Shown one piece after another: positions 25,386-38,700 of a DNA stretch of 64,000 nucleotides (its first letter is position 1; each line of letters begins with the position of its first letter). The notes beneath the pieces are model-generated. The model was not told where the DNA came from and did no database searches. It saw only the letters and a program-made list of their open reading frames with translations. The translations under genes were made by a program, and so were the position numbers. The stretch is from assembly GCA_014338405.1 (NCBI GenBank), contig JTDE01000748.1, positions 10,701-74,700 on the forward strand, given 5' to 3'. This stretch comes from Paragonimus skrjabini miyazakii. Taxonomy: Eukaryota > Platyhelminthes > Trematoda > Plagiorchiida > Troglotrematidae.

Positions 25386-25924
25386 GTGTGGGCGACATTA
25401 TTCCGTTCGCAAAGATTCCGTATTTGGAAATACCCGTTTTACGCAGAAGGAAGCATTCACAATTTCGCTACACAGGGCGTTCTAGAACAGCATAACATTC
25501 ACGGCGTTCATGGTGATCGGCCATGGGAACAGACGGAATACGTTCAACTCACTATTCCCCATCTGAAGACATGTTCGAGTAAGCCGATTATGTCATTCAA
25601 TTCTTTCGCTTTCAGCCGATCACCATAATAATCACGGACGGATGGAGAGCCTACAGAGCTTTGGATGAAATAGCTCAATACAAGCACTGGAGGATCAATC
25701 ATTCAAATAACTTCATGGATCCTGAGAACAGCATGATGCACGCGAAAAATACGGAAAATCGTTGGTCCTTTGCCAAAAAGCCCTTTCATGCAATATCTGA
25801 ATCAAAAGAACGGCAGTTCCAGTCACACCTTCAGGAGATCTGTTGGCGAAAACGAAATTCTGGAAACATTATCGGCAAACTGCCGTTAACCTTACCGCAT
25901 ACGGAAATGTTGTTAATTATATAA
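25386..25924 (+). pseudogene. Merlin transposase, broken
   Basis: Two frames together give a Merlin/ISXO2-type DDE transposase. In 25400-25480 a shifted frame reads YLEIPVLRRRKHS, where the family has the first catalytic Asp in a V-IDE---RRKYN motif; that Asp is lost. From 25627 to 25924 a single frame reads IIITDGWRAYRAL (second catalytic Asp kept), RINHSNNFMDPE, KNTENRWSFAKK (Glu of the third catalytic position kept) and HLQEICWRKRNSGN (the C-terminal YL-E--WR motif). A frame change lies near 25620. The 3' half is well conserved, but the first catalytic residue and the reading frame are broken, so it is inactive. Confidence 0.8.
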
Positions 25925-25989
25925 TATGCGTCGACTTTATTGCACGCGTTGGTTATTCAGATTCACATGTCTTGCTCTCAGATTGGTTG

Positions 25990-26290
25990 CTGCTCTGTCC
26001 GGTTGACTTAATCCATGATCAACGCCTAAATATCCCGCATTTATTCACCTTAATAGCTGCTCCGTCCAGTTGACTTAAGTTATGCCAAACTGTGCTCCAT
26101 GCTTAGACACTTATAACTGCCCCGTCCATTTGTCCTACCTTACGAGTTAAGCCAAACTGCACTCCACACTTAGACACAAACCGGCTCCGTCCACTTGTCT
26201 TACCCTACCAGCTATGGCAAACTGTACTGCATGCTTAGACACATAACTGCTCCGTCCATTTGTCCTACCTTACCAGTTATGCCAAACACG
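25990..26290 (+). repeat. Tandem repeat, 60-67 bp unit, at the Merlin right end
   Basis: Five copies of a ctg-c-ccgtcca-ttg unit begin at 25990, 26057, 26117, 26182 and 26247, a spacing of 67, 60, 65 and 65 bases. The last four share a tail reading tatgccaaactg with gcttagacac. Only the two units nearest the transposase have a complementary partner at the left end of the element. Confidence 0.85.
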
Positions 26291-27190
26291 TGGGCGAGTG
26301 AAGTCAATGGGGACAAAAACGTGGGAATAGAATCTTGAATTATGTATTCGATAAGTGTGGATAAATCTACAAACATCCCCTGCTTTTTTCCAGCACAGAA
26401 TGTAGCCTTCGGTTTTCATGTGTCGTGGATGTCCTTCCGGATGATTGAAACAGTGCATCAGATGAAGTCTTCATCACCAGGTTGTTCATAGCATCTGATA
26501 TCTACAAGGAATCTGTGTGCACGCATATGAAGGAACTTATTCCCTTCAATTATATCAACAGGATAATCGTTCCAGGTGTTGTTGATTCGCGCTTTCTTCA
26601 GTCAGTGTGCAAGTGGTACACTGCTAGCGGACCGGTTTAATTCGACATCCGTCGTGGTTGGTATGCAAGAATTGTTTTCCATAATCACCAGGTGAGTGCG
26701 AACAATGGCTGAAGTAGACGGGACTAGAAAAAATAAGGAGTCGAAACGTGCAGTTACCAGGCGACTGAGGTTGAAGCTGTTTTCCACAGAATGGACGCTC
26801 GTTTATGTCTGCCATTTGCATACATTTGGAGTCAGAAATAGGCTGATTGGCCCCACAAAAATATCTGTCCATCTGTACAGGGTCACTGCAGTGTTCACAT
26901 GGCAACCCTGATTTAGGCTTCTTTACCCACCTCGGTTGCACACCGCTTGCAGCTGAGCACATGGTGAAGTCCTTTGAAGGTAAGCCAGTCTTAGCACGTT
27001 CCACTATCTTACTCCCAAAAGCAATGGTGCTGTTAAAGTAAGTTACCGCCGTGCGGTTGTTGAAGTCGTGCTGTGTTTCAAGTACATGATGCAGGGCTTT
27101 ATAGTGACGGCTGAAACTGACTGCAGCAAACGGCCGAAGCTGCGGGCCTACCAACCGTCGACTTGGCGAGTTGTACCCTGCCAGCCACTG
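26290..27190. other. Unassigned; open frame at 26624-27154 (-)
   Basis: A 176-codon frame on the - strand contains a Cys/His-rich part (SGLPCEHCSDPVQMDRYFCG) that could be a worn zinc-binding segment. It lies just downstream of the MULE/SWIM remnant on the same strand but does not look like that protein's C-terminus. Function unknown; it may be chance. Confidence 0.25.
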
Positions 27191-27237
27191 CCCAAGAGTG
27201 GGGACGTGACCTTCGTAATCATCATCATCATCATAGA

Positions 27238-27430
27238 CAGCAATACATCAGTGGTTCACACTGATGCTTAACTGCTATACAACCATGAAGAAACAAACCA
27301 TGTTTAGGAAGAGAGAAAAAAGAGAGAGGGTAGGGGACCCAACCCCTAAAAATAGCTACGTCTACCTTCGTTAAGAGAAATGAAAACTACAAAATGTTTC
27401 CGAAACACCGACAGATTGTGTATGCATGGC
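27238..27430 (+). repeat. Dispersed repeat, copy 1
   Basis: Shares an ordered series of blocks with 47085-47280: atcagtggttc, then an acaacca block, then a purine-rich gaaag-gaagggg block, then aacc-ctaaaaatag, then cagattg. The copies have drifted considerably. A preceding atcatcatcatcatc run (27221-27235) is often found at the edge of such retroposons. Family unknown. Confidence 0.4.
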
Positions 27431-27439
27431 AGCCGCATT

Positions 27440-28301
27440 GTGCGGTAAAGTGTTTATTCGAATGTGCCCTTAACGCTATCCACGAAGGAAAAGTCGCCAT
27501 CACGTTGCACACGAAGCTGCAATGTTCAAGGTGATTTATAGAGAACCGCTTACCTTGTACTCAGATACTGCATTGAAAGGGGGTCGTGAAGCCCGTTCTT
27601 TCAGAAAATTTTGGACAAGGTGATTTGCGAATGTGGTCATTATGTGAAGAATGCTCTTCACGTACCAGTAGACATCCACAACCTGACGACGATCGCACCC
27701 ATAGATCGCTTGTATTTCGTACTCTCGCATCAGCCACTCACTGTGAATTCATATTCTCTGGATGGCGACGACCAGGAAGTCTCTTGGGTGTGACCTGTTC
27801 TTCAACCGTACGTTTGCGTTTTCTAGAATACTATTAGTTCGATTGCCAAAGTGGACAACATTGCTTTGCGCATGAATAGCCCACTTTGGCTTAATGTACA
27901 ACCAATGGCACAACAAATAATTTAGAAACTTCCTATGCATATATCTGTTGCCGTTATCCCGCATAGTGCGCACCACACCTATCGCGCTAATCACCGACAG
28001 CACTTCTTCGAACATCTCCCATGTCTCGTGACCAATCTTACATAACAGACTCGCTTGACATTGCGGACTTTAACCCGCGGTGGATGTTTCCAACGTCAGC
28101 AGTTATGATGTACTTCCCATAAACATCCGCCACATACTGTTCAATGTCAGCAGTTGGTGTATTGTACTGGAGCAGACTCCTGCATTCGTTCAATTCACCG
28201 ACGATGAGTCCATGATTCTTAGGATGAGAATCATATAGCATATATGTATATAGTTCCAACTCGAAGGAGCTCACAGCCAGATAGGCATCTCGTCCTACCA
28301 C
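27440..28301 (-). pseudogene. MULE-type transposase with SWIM finger, core deleted
   Basis: Three - strand frames read in order. 28301-28038 holds the N-terminal part (SHPKNHGL, then YNTPTADIEQYVADVYGKYI and TADVGNIHRGLK), matching the region before the catalytic domain of SWIM-containing MULE transposases (ZSWIM3-like). 28015-27749 holds the part after it (KPKWAIHAQSNVVHFGNRTN, then ENANVRLKNR). 27730-27536 and the following bases give a degraded SWIM finger (HLEHCSFVCNVMATFP). The DDE catalytic core, normally about 200 residues between the first two parts, is missing: only about 22 bases separate them. Confidence 0.6.
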
Positions 28302-28309
28302 ACGAAATC

Positions 28310-29648
28310 GTGACCTGCAATATGTGTCACGTAAACCGATTTGTTAAGACTAACAACAGTTAACCCACTAGACACGTCGCACACCCCTGCATACATTCCT
28401 ACGCCTGTTGTACTTCGTACAACGACAATAAATCTGCACGATTTTCAGGAAACCATATCAACTTACCTTATCGCACTTCAAAGCAGTTTTCGATCTACGG
28501 CTCGTTCCACGAACACAAATAACGCACACATCGTCCAAGTACCTCTGAAGACACTCCTGAAACTGTGAGAAAGTGTGAAAGTCGCAATATAATCCATCTC
28601 CTACTAATAAATAATAAACAACTGGAAATATAATAACAAACAAATGACAAGCATGAAAAAATAAATTGAAAACAAAGCCAACATTCTTGTGTTTCCATTG
28701 CCACGTGCAATCGACCACAACAAAAGCAGCCTTAACGATTTTCGAAAAACAATTACGATGAGGTGGTCTTCAATTAATGGTCAGTTGAAACAAAAACATA
28801 TTAGTCCATGATGCTTATTTAGACGGCTCCAATTTCTGCGCCAGATACCGAGCTATTAAAACGATTTTTCCCAGAAAAAATTTTGTCGAACACGATAGCC
28901 CAGAAACTCACGATCAACAATCAGCATTCACGACCGTAGCTGAGGGATGACTCAAGTCCATCTAAGGTCAAACTGTCGATTTCAACTCTCTTAAAGTTGC
29001 ATATAAACGCGTAGTTTAACGATTGATATCTGATGCAGAATGCAAAAGTGATAGACATGTGACCACTTTTCCAAAGTGGAACACCCATAATAAATTAAGT
29101 GACTTGCTCAGTCAAACGGCGAGTTACGTCTCACGCGTTGAATCAGCACGATGTCGTGGAGGAAGTGTAATGGCTATGTTTCCCAACTTCCTACGCAAGC
29201 CGACTACTTCTCCCAACCGAATTAAGCAGCGTCGAAGTCTCCGAGTATTAACAAGGGAGTGTGGTTTGGCCGTAATGATTCTAACAAGAAATATTTGGTT
29301 TGTTCCGAAACCTCGCAGGGTCCTTTTAGCTTAATGCTCGTTGATACCACAGTTCGGCTGCCATTCAGGAGGGGTATTCCTGATTATCAGTAGATGGTAG
29401 CAGATATCATACCCACATGTCTACATCACTATCCTTTATACAATCATCAGAATAATACAAACATTAGAGTAACGTGCAAATCGAAATCAGGTAACTTAAT
29501 CAAGGGTAGTAACCGAGATCTAATTATAAACTCATTCACTAGAATACCTATTGCTTTTTACCCATAAATATAAGTGGCCGCATTTTGTTTAAATTCACTA
29601 CAACTTTAAATTGCATAGTGAGACGCTGTATTATTTTTAAAGCGGAAA
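28310..29648. promoter_or_regulatory. Upstream region of the TTC25/ODAD4 gene
   Basis: No convincing gene here. A 103-codon frame at 29023-29334 (+) matches no family. A TATA-like stretch (cataaatataag, 29563-29574) sits about 75-85 bases before the start codon and could serve as a core promoter, but AT-rich DNA produces such matches by chance. No spliced-leader acceptor is evident just before the ATG. Confidence 0.25.
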
Positions 29649-29774
29649 ATGTCACGCGATTCATCAGCAGATCGTCATCACATTCCGAAGTCTACTTTTG
29701 AGGTGTACAGGTCAGAGGGCGACTCACTTTTAGCGAAAAAAAAATTTAACGAGGCCATAAACTGTTATACTCAT
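29649..29774 (+). CDS. ODAD4: ODAD4 exon 1 (residues 1-42)
   Basis: Starts at the ATG in the context gcggaaaATG, the first Met in frame and the only one placing the N-terminal TPR correctly. Encodes a short polar head (MSRDSSADRHHIPKSTFEVY) and the A helix and part of the B helix of TPR1 (EGDSLLAKKKFNEAINCYT). Ends in CAT|gtgaga, phase 0. The 45-bp intron that follows ends in aaaattag. Confidence 0.9.
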
Positions 29775-32700
29775 GTGAGAACATAATATTGTCTCGGATT
29801 TAATCGCTAATAAAATTAGGCTCTTGAAGGAAAAGAAAACGATCTACATTGTTTATTAAAACGATCTTTGTGTCACAGCTATCTTGGAAACATTGAAAAA
29901 GCGCTAGAAGATTCTGATTCAGCGTTGAGCGCCTGTCCTGATCACTACAAGGTATTTTAGTTTGACTTGGTGTGATTTTCTCGAAACAACAAAGGCTCTA
30001 CTTCAAAAAGCTGAAGTACTTTATAATAAGGGAGAATTCGAATTTGCGCTAGTTTATTTTCATCGCGGTCACAAAAAAAGACCTGAACGTCACGAGTTTC
30101 GTTTGGGTATTCAAAAATGTGAGGAAGCTATCAGAAATTCCCTCGAAGGTAAGTGTTTATCTTCTTTAGATTTACTCTTTTTTTTACATTTTTTCAATTG
30201 AGATGAAGTTCTTTCACTGAATACGTAAACGTTTGTTTGAATCACACGCTCACCTGAAGCCATTCGCCCAACCAAAACATCCCGCCTAACGTATCTTACT
30301 GAGACATCGAAGGGCTCGCAGTGGATCATAACATATGGTTATGGTTAATTTTTACTCAGCTTTGTCCTCCTTGATATTCAAGTCTGTGATATGATTGGTT
30401 GTTTTCGGGGAATAATTCTGTGGGTTCCTTCGGAGGTTTAACTAAGTCGTTCACCCAGGTACGAGTGTACCGGACGCAAAATGTGAAAAATCTGTTGAGA
30501 GGATAGACCGAATACTTATTACGCGATATATACAGAGAGTCCCTTAATTATAGTGATAGAACCAGTACCGACACGTTATTTATCTAGAGAGGTTAGAGAC
30601 CGGCCGTCGACGAGCGATTAAACCAGAAGGGTGTGTTATACGTGTGCGTTCGGGTTTGCATCACAGTCACATGGCCTGTAGACAAGGAATCGGACAACAT
30701 GCATCATGCGAACTTTCTTAATAGCCTAGATACAATATACAACTGTTGGTTTTAGAACTGTTTCACACATCATACCGCAGGCAGGCCAGTAAAATCTCTA
30801 GGTCGCTACAGAAAAATTCCTCCGAAGGAGGAAGGTGAACAACGTGCAAAGAGAACAATGAAGTCCTGACATACAAACGGATCGATACAGTTGGCAAATG
30901 CCAATGGAATGAGAGTGAGTTGAGTGGGTGAACGTTGAAAAAATAATTCCAGTTACATTACAGGTCTGGTTAAATGACCCAAAAGAGCAATGCAAACCGA
31001 AATTGCCACCAACAAACTGCAATTTATGCAATAAAGCCATGGTTTCACATGCGCATTAGATAACAAATCTTTGGATGGGAGAACGTTTTATCAAAAGTTC
31101 GACTTACAGCATAATTGTGTTAAAGTAGGCAAAAATGGAAATTGGGTCACTTTACACACATTGGCTGGTATCACTTAATAGAATGCGCAAAACTTAACAA
31201 CGTTAAACTAGAATAAATTCGCTGAAAATAACCAAAACAGTACTTAATTAACTTCAAGGTTTCAATTATTTCCTTCACTATACTTTATTGCGTACGTGCA
31301 CTAAATTAACGTTTCCTCAGGTACACGCAATAATACCAGACGCGAAATCAAAATACAGGTAATTGTGGAGATCGCAAATATATTGTACAATAATTACAAA
31401 TGGCCTCGATCAGCGCTAAATGACACCGATACGCGAAATAGCTTGGGAGACTGAGGGTCCGACCGCCGAGCGCGCGAGCAAGCCGGAAGAATGTGGATGG
31501 CGTCCTTGATGCGCATAGGCCGACAAGCATACAAACAAGTATGCGCGATCGCATGCGTCAGACAGACGGCAGACAAAGATCCTTAAGGTCCTATGTACAA
31601 TGTGCGTTAAGATTTTAGGAAGGATTTTACACATCGTACAGCAGGCAGACCGGGGGTATCTCCAGGTCACTACAACACTGTAGGAATCTTACTACACAAA
31701 ATACGCTGGCTTAACATTGATATTTTGCGTGTGGTTTCGATTCTCTTACCGAGGACCCACTAAAACCCTAGTGAATAACGTGTGTGTGTATCACTTGGGA
31801 ATTAATAAAACCATTTCGGGCTCGGAGAGGAAGTTGGGCGGTATCTGGCTGGAGAATGAGATCAAGGTATATTGCGAGCCTGTTGCAACCAACCAAAGCT
31901 TTTGCCTATTAGGATGTCCAAGTTGTGCTAAAACTAATAAGCCCTGGCATACAACTTCAGTATCCTTTTCCAAAGCATTCAGAGCTTTCCAACACACCTC
32001 AGCAAGTCAAAACATCCAAAGTAGGAAAATTATATTTCGTGCTTCTTTATCGGTCACTTAATTTGTAAATAAACTCATTGATGCTTTTGCAAAAACAATA
32101 AAAATCGACAGCAAACATTTATAGAAAGCCAGGGGAAAAAGAGTGAACAAAAACGTTAAGAAGTTCGAGAAAGCATAATGTTAACAAAATTAGGCGACTA
32201 ACACAGCATCGAAGATGCACCAAAAGCATGGCAAAACAAAACTGAATAGAAATTCCTATAGTCTTTAATAATGGAATACTCATTATCTAGCACATCATGA
32301 ACCATCAAAAATGGTGAACCGTGCGTTTTCACTTTTGAACTGCACAGTACAAATTTTATGGATGTCGCAGTTAAAATTGCAATACATCAAAATCGCATTG
32401 GAGTACGCTTGAAAGGAGGTTCAGTCAGCTTTTTCCAATGACACGCTCATCAGCCAGCGCATACTTAACACTTAATTATAATTAATATTTAACATTATTA
32501 CGAGTGTGTAGCATTTACTATTATCATAAAGTTAACTAACTTCGTCAGTGATGCCTACCAGCATGGGAAGAATCGTGCTAGACTTCACAAACGTGCACCC
32601 ACGATCATATGCACATGTCGTGGTTGTGAGTTGCATCAATTTTGATTCAGTCTCTACAGTTTGTTCAATATATTGAGGGAACTTCTATACCATACGTACA

Positions 32701-35700
32701 TTGTTACGTAAAAATGGAAACTAGCCAATATGAGCCCTCTTGCTATGGATGCAAAATAAACAAATTCGTATCGAATTGTCTCGAGCTAAAGATGCGATTA
32801 AAAAAATAATCATCAATTACAGCGAGATAACTGAAAGACCATTACAATTACTTTTACCTAGATGTCACACAGTTTATCAGAAACCGTTCTGAAAGCCATT
32901 ATTTTCATCCAGTCAATTGTACCATTTGTTCATTACCGTCACCTGGCGTTCGGCAATGTGTCATTTGGCCCATACGTACGTTGCCGACTATAGCTACATA
33001 GTTGCAGTACATGTACGTAGGAAATTGTTTGAGACGTTCGAGATCACTCAAAGGTCTATGAGTCTAAATTGATGTGTGCAAACCAAAACTATCAAATAAG
33101 TTACTTGACGACCTAGGTTGTGCAATTTTACTCCATTATTTTTAGTTAAAATTTATTACGTAATGCTGTTGTTCTTCGGAACCGAAGAACGAGTTTTAAC
33201 TACGGTGTGCATAATTCATGTTATCGAAGAGTCTTCTACGATCCAATATGGGTAGAGCGTGAGAGAAAGAGAACCAGGTATAACCACCCTGTTCAGTCCA
33301 AATGGTTCATGAGTAAAAACGGTAGACGTTCATTTAACCTTACCACGGACCGTTCGATTTAAGCCGATACCACTACTTATCCGAAAGACCAAACCATCAC
33401 GGTCTTATCAAATATATAAGTGGGCTTTCTCAAGCTAAAAGTTGGTTAAATCGGTGTGAAGTGATCATCATACAGTAGCCGTTCCGATTACTCAACCAAA
33501 ACAACAAAGCTCACCAATCCACATGAAAGCGCACTCACATTGCAGGGAACAGTGTTACAGGGGTACACTTAAATATCGCTATTAGAAATTGCGGATGGTC
33601 TTTTTACCACTTTACCGGTGTTGGTTATGTATGTCTTAATGAGGACAACCACCAACTTTTTATTCTATTACCATCAGCGTTTGGATCCATCAGCTACCTT
33701 CTGAAGTTATCTCAAAAGCGAACAACGATATCAGTATAACCGCAGATTGGGATAAAATATGGTGACAACCGATCATTAAATCATCTACTAACCGCGAATT
33801 TTGAAAATAAAATCTAACTGTTACATCATGCACAACATATGCAAGATGATAAAAGAGCATTCAAACAATACATAAAAGAATCTAAAACTAGGGGTGCCAA
33901 GGGAGACAAATGGGCGGATAATGACCCTTCGATATTTCCTGTCATATCACACTACAACGCACGCGTCGAAGTTCAGGGACGTCTAATAAATTTCTAACCC
34001 ACTAAGCTACCAATTCCGCTCTAGAAAATATCAATAGAGTGCCAAACATTAGAAAACATAGGGAGAGAAAAAGATAAACGACTTCCATACTGAATCAACC
34101 AAATTTCCGACATCTGAAAACCGATGGCCTGAGCAAACGCTGTCAATTATAACAATGCGTGCAATGGTAGTGAGATAATACGCAAGTGAACCTCAGAACT
34201 GCGGCAAATAAAGATACATCAAGAGGAGCTAAAAAATATTATTCACATGGAAACAACTGTCAAATAAATGAGTAGCATCAGGTCTCTGGAGTTTGTCAAG
34301 AGTAACGTTTGTAGAGAGATCACTTTATCGCACGTAATCGCAATGGTTCACAAAAATAAAGCGTACATATATTACGAAATGCGTTTCAAATCTAAGAAAG
34401 AACGAAATTTTCTAATCAAGGAAATTTGGTACCAATCAGCGCGGTCACTGTTGTTTTATCAGATACAACAGGCGTCACATCTTTAACACGTGTTGCCAGT
34501 ATACATCAACCCTCAAAATTTGCATGGTTTTCCAAAACTTACTTATCTACAAGTTTTATGCGAGTCATGACCCTGACACCCCTGCTTTTTTGTCGACAAG
34601 TTTACTGCCTGTTTCTTTGGGCAAACAAATTGATCGTGCACCTTCCTCAGTTTTACGGCTGTTTTTTATACAGTATATTTTGCGAGTGTAGCTGTTGATT
34701 GACTTTAACAAGTGCACTCTTGCTAAGCGTCTGAAACTTCATAACCTCCTTCTGAAGGCCAATAACACATAGCTTCCTCCAAAGAATCCTTTATATTTTA
34801 ACAATATCTGATGGCCGTGTCCGTGTGGACAACACTGAGTTGCATTATCATCAATTGAACGTCATATGACAGCTTGAACAAAACTTTTTCACTGTGAAGG
34901 AGAAGTATAATAGGAGAAGCATAACAAGTTTCACCAGCGCCAGTTTACCTTGACGAATTTTACTGAGTTCCACATGGTCTTAATTGAAGAAGCTGTGCTG
35001 TTCTAATCAGTAAGCAAATTTATGCCAGATCCGGCTTTAGATTATGCAGCGATTTAAGTGTCGCATAAAAACGTAGATTAGCATTCGAGAAAATGAAGCA
35101 GTTCTTTATTCTTGTCAGCCATGATAGTGCGAGGAGGCAGCTGAGCCAGTATGGGTAGTCTGAGACTATTCTTACGTACTGTTGCAAGTCAGTAACACTT
35201 GCTACGGCAAGCATACTCCTTAATGTGAGTTCATTGTCTAATGATCGTTGAGGCATTCTGATAACAAACCATAACTCTGGTCTCCAACGAAATGTCGAGT
35301 AAATTAATCATATGTGTATGCTTCCGGAGCAGGCAAAACATGCTCTCCTAGAGACTTTATCTGTCGGGATGCGTCACTATTCACAGCCTCGAGCATAATC
35401 AAACAGTATCCGAACCTGTTCGACTACAAATGTGACCAACCAGCAGTGAGTGTTAATCAAGTGCTATAAAAACAAGGCAGCGTCTTTGGTGTTGGCTGAG
35501 GTTGTATTGAGCTCAACCAGTGGGCGACCCCCGAGTTTAGCAGACAATACTGCGGTTGTGACTTCAGACCTGAAGATAAAGGACGACTTCAAGAGTGCAA
35601 TTTTGCGAAGTCCACGTACACTCCATGTAGGTTGGGTCACATACTCTGTGTGCTGTCGGAGCATCTACTGCACCGCACACTGTTCAAAGTAACTGTTGAT

Positions 35701-38700
35701 GAGTGAAGAAAATCGCAAGATAGCCGGCTACTGAAGTGATTACGAGCTATAAGACTCTCGATTGCCCAGGGTGACTACTGTCAGTAAGGATCGCCTTTCA
35801 GGTTGAAGATTTTGCAGCTCTCCACACCGCTGATGCAGGTAATACACAAAAATGAAAACGTAAAAAATGACACGTCTGTATCCAGAAAGTTGTTAACTCT
35901 TTTACACTTCCCGCATTCTAAAATACTTTTCCTTTCCATTACTTTTATTCTCCGTTTTACCCTTTCTTATGCATCAATACTTTTATAACTCCTCTGCTTT
36001 AGGGAACACCGTCTGGCCCAAAGACAACACGGTCGAAATATCCGGGAATATGATAAAAACTAAGAGTGACAATCATGATCATAACGAAATATCCAAAAAG
36101 CTTTCAACAATGGTAGGATAAGTGTTAAAACTCCGCCGGGTACACAAGCCTGACGCATGTAAACAACCACAAAAATGGTGTGCTTTCAGTAGATGCTGAG
36201 CATTTAAAACATGCCAGTTATGTCACATCAAAGATTACAGCATTATAGGACTAAATAGGATCATGGGGTGGAATGACCTTCTAGACATTTACTGTAAGTC
36301 CACTTGCCATCCGTACTGATTGGTGTACTCTCCTAATTGTTAGATTAACAGCAGAAGTGATTTACAAATAAGGCAATAACTCAAACCACCAGTCCTGTTG
36401 TTGACAAATTGTTTTGAAGTGCAGCATTTTCACTCCCATAAGGTTAAACGACAGCAACTACAAAGATTTTGATTTACCATCTTCTTTACGTCATCAAAAT
36501 AGTCTAAAACGCCGATATTTCCTGCACAGATAAAATATCGGGATACCAGGGTGGAGAGATGGGTGTTAGTACTGAGAATAGTGACAAAAAGGCAGTAGAA
36601 AGTTGAAGCTTCGAGTTCCTGCATGCTTTTTAAATAAAATGTTCAGAAAGCCTGGATCACGGTTTGCACATCGTCACTGGTTGCAAACGTGTGACCAGCA
36701 TAAAAAAAACAACAACAAGATTTAAAAGGAATTGCTAATAAGAGAAACTGAGTACTGCTGACAGCTAAACCTGTGAAAAACAAAGATTACTAGTCAGCTG
36801 TTTTAAACAGATAGAACTGTCAGTTGATAGCTGATAGTTGAGGCCTCGGTATACTTGAAAATTTAGAATTCATAAACATTACTTTAGATCGTATATGACA
36901 ACGCAATACTGCTGTTGTGACCTACTGCTAATAAGCGTTTTGCGATGGACAGAGGTGAGTATTCAAATCTGGCGGATGAAATAACACATCCCTCAGCTAT
37001 CCTCGGACATACGTCCTTACTCTGGCTTTCAGCGTTCTTTCTGTTCTACCGGTGGTAGCATTCTATTAACTGTTAGAAAAATCAGTAGGCAGAGTGACTG
37101 AGGAAGAGCGCAGGAATTCATTTTTCAAAGGAGAGAACAGAAAACTTAGTCGTTTATGAAATTAGACCGACTTTTGATGAGCTACATGCCAGTTTCAACG
37201 TGTTACTCATAAACAGTTTCAAAAGCTTTCAAAACTGTCATTTTGAAAATGGCGTTTGATGTGGACAATCTTTTTAACAATTCTCAGTCTGTTTTCAGAT
37301 AAACATCTCGGAAGATTGTTAGTACAATGGGTTTTGTTTGAAACTGCTTGCCCATCCTGTAGTTTATCCTCGTGGCATATTACTGAAGCTCGGTTAAACA
37401 GTACACGTAATAATAATTTTTACGAAACGGGAGCAACACAAAATTTTACGTACTGTCCTTGCCTTGTCGGCCTTCGGTACACTCACCACTTAATTAATCC
37501 ATTTGAACAGCGTCTGAACAAGATGTTAGAGAAAGATAAGGTGTTCTGCCAGTCTTATACAAATATTACTGAGAGACTTGGGTGAACAGAATTGAAAGCA
37601 TGAGTTGGTTTTTTACTTTTCCACTATCTTTTTCAAGCAAGAAAGTATCGTCTATATGTGGCTTGTACAATCTCATTTTGAGTACCACTCACGAGATTGC
37701 TTGCTTAATCTTAGCCATGAACGCCTGCTAAAACGAAATCGAGTGGGCTACCAATGTTTACATTGTCCGTCTTTAAAGATGCTATTTTCTGACGGAGACA
37801 GTTGCCTCGATGAAGCAGAAAACACAGATAATCAATTAAGTGAGATGTTAACATTTCAGTTTACTCTCACTAGCATCGAACATAAAAGCAGCATTTTTAA
37901 AATCCAAACTGCATCGTTACGTCATATCATTGATTTTTCTTGGAATTTTATCTCCGGGCAGAACGTAAGCCTATGTATTCCGTTAGAATCTCTTAATGAT
38001 ATCATTTGTGTCTGTATAGAAAACATGTCTTTTGGATCCGAAGGAGTAGATCGCTAACAAATCGATGCCACAGTTCTAGGTAGACCCTGGGGTATCGTGT
38101 TGGCAGATGGGTTAATGAGAATGCTTAAAAGAAAATGTACTAGGACAATGTTTCGTGTGTTGCTCTACAAACGTTGCGCGGATTCCGTGACACTTTTTAC
38201 CAACGGACAGTTTGTTTTCTGCTTCAAAATGACTTGATCTCAATTCACAGTTACTTGATTCTATTAAACATTCCTATCCCTGAAAGTCCGAAAGAAACGT
38301 TGCGTCGGTCTGTATTGTCATTTTACATGTAGCAGGCAGTATGGACCGTTCTCTGACTTTTCACTGATCGTTTACGAACGGGGATTATATGAGTCCTTAT
38401 TTTATAAATCCAGGAACATTTATACTACAAGTTGACTGAAGAACGACGAGTAGCTTGTTAAAAAAGTTTGTTTATAAAGGTTATCCGGAAGAATTCTTAA
38501 ATATCAGCAGTAAGATGAAAGCACCAGAAGTGGTAATTTGCAATGTGGAGTATGAGAGCATATTTTTGCAACTAAACTTTAACAGCAGTCACCCAAACTG
38601 ACATCAACGTTGCAACGCATCCATCCAGTTTCTCAGTTTGGCATTTTCTGAGGCGCAAAGATTCGGCCCATTCTAACAGCGGTATACATTTAACCAGTCA

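Larger units (their letters stand above)
25030..26290 (+). mobile_element. Merlin DNA transposon with multi-unit inverted termini
   Basis: A broken Merlin (IS1016/IS1595-related) transposase at 25386-25924 lies between inverted repeats. On the left, two units end in cttaagtgaactggacgggg (from about 25038) and caggtgaacaggacgagcag (from about 25105). On the right, the complementary units start ctgctctgtccggttgactt (25990) and ctgctccgtccagttgactt (26057). The spacer between the units, including gcgttgagcat on the left and atgatcaacgc on the right, is also complementary. Three more right-hand units follow at 26117, 26182 and 26247. Merlin elements are known from Schistosoma. The 8-9 bp target duplication expected for the family was not identified. 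Confidence 0.75.

Noticed and set aside
31348..31670. Three overlapping - strand frames
   Set aside because: They fall inside the GC-rich copy of a non-coding direct repeat.
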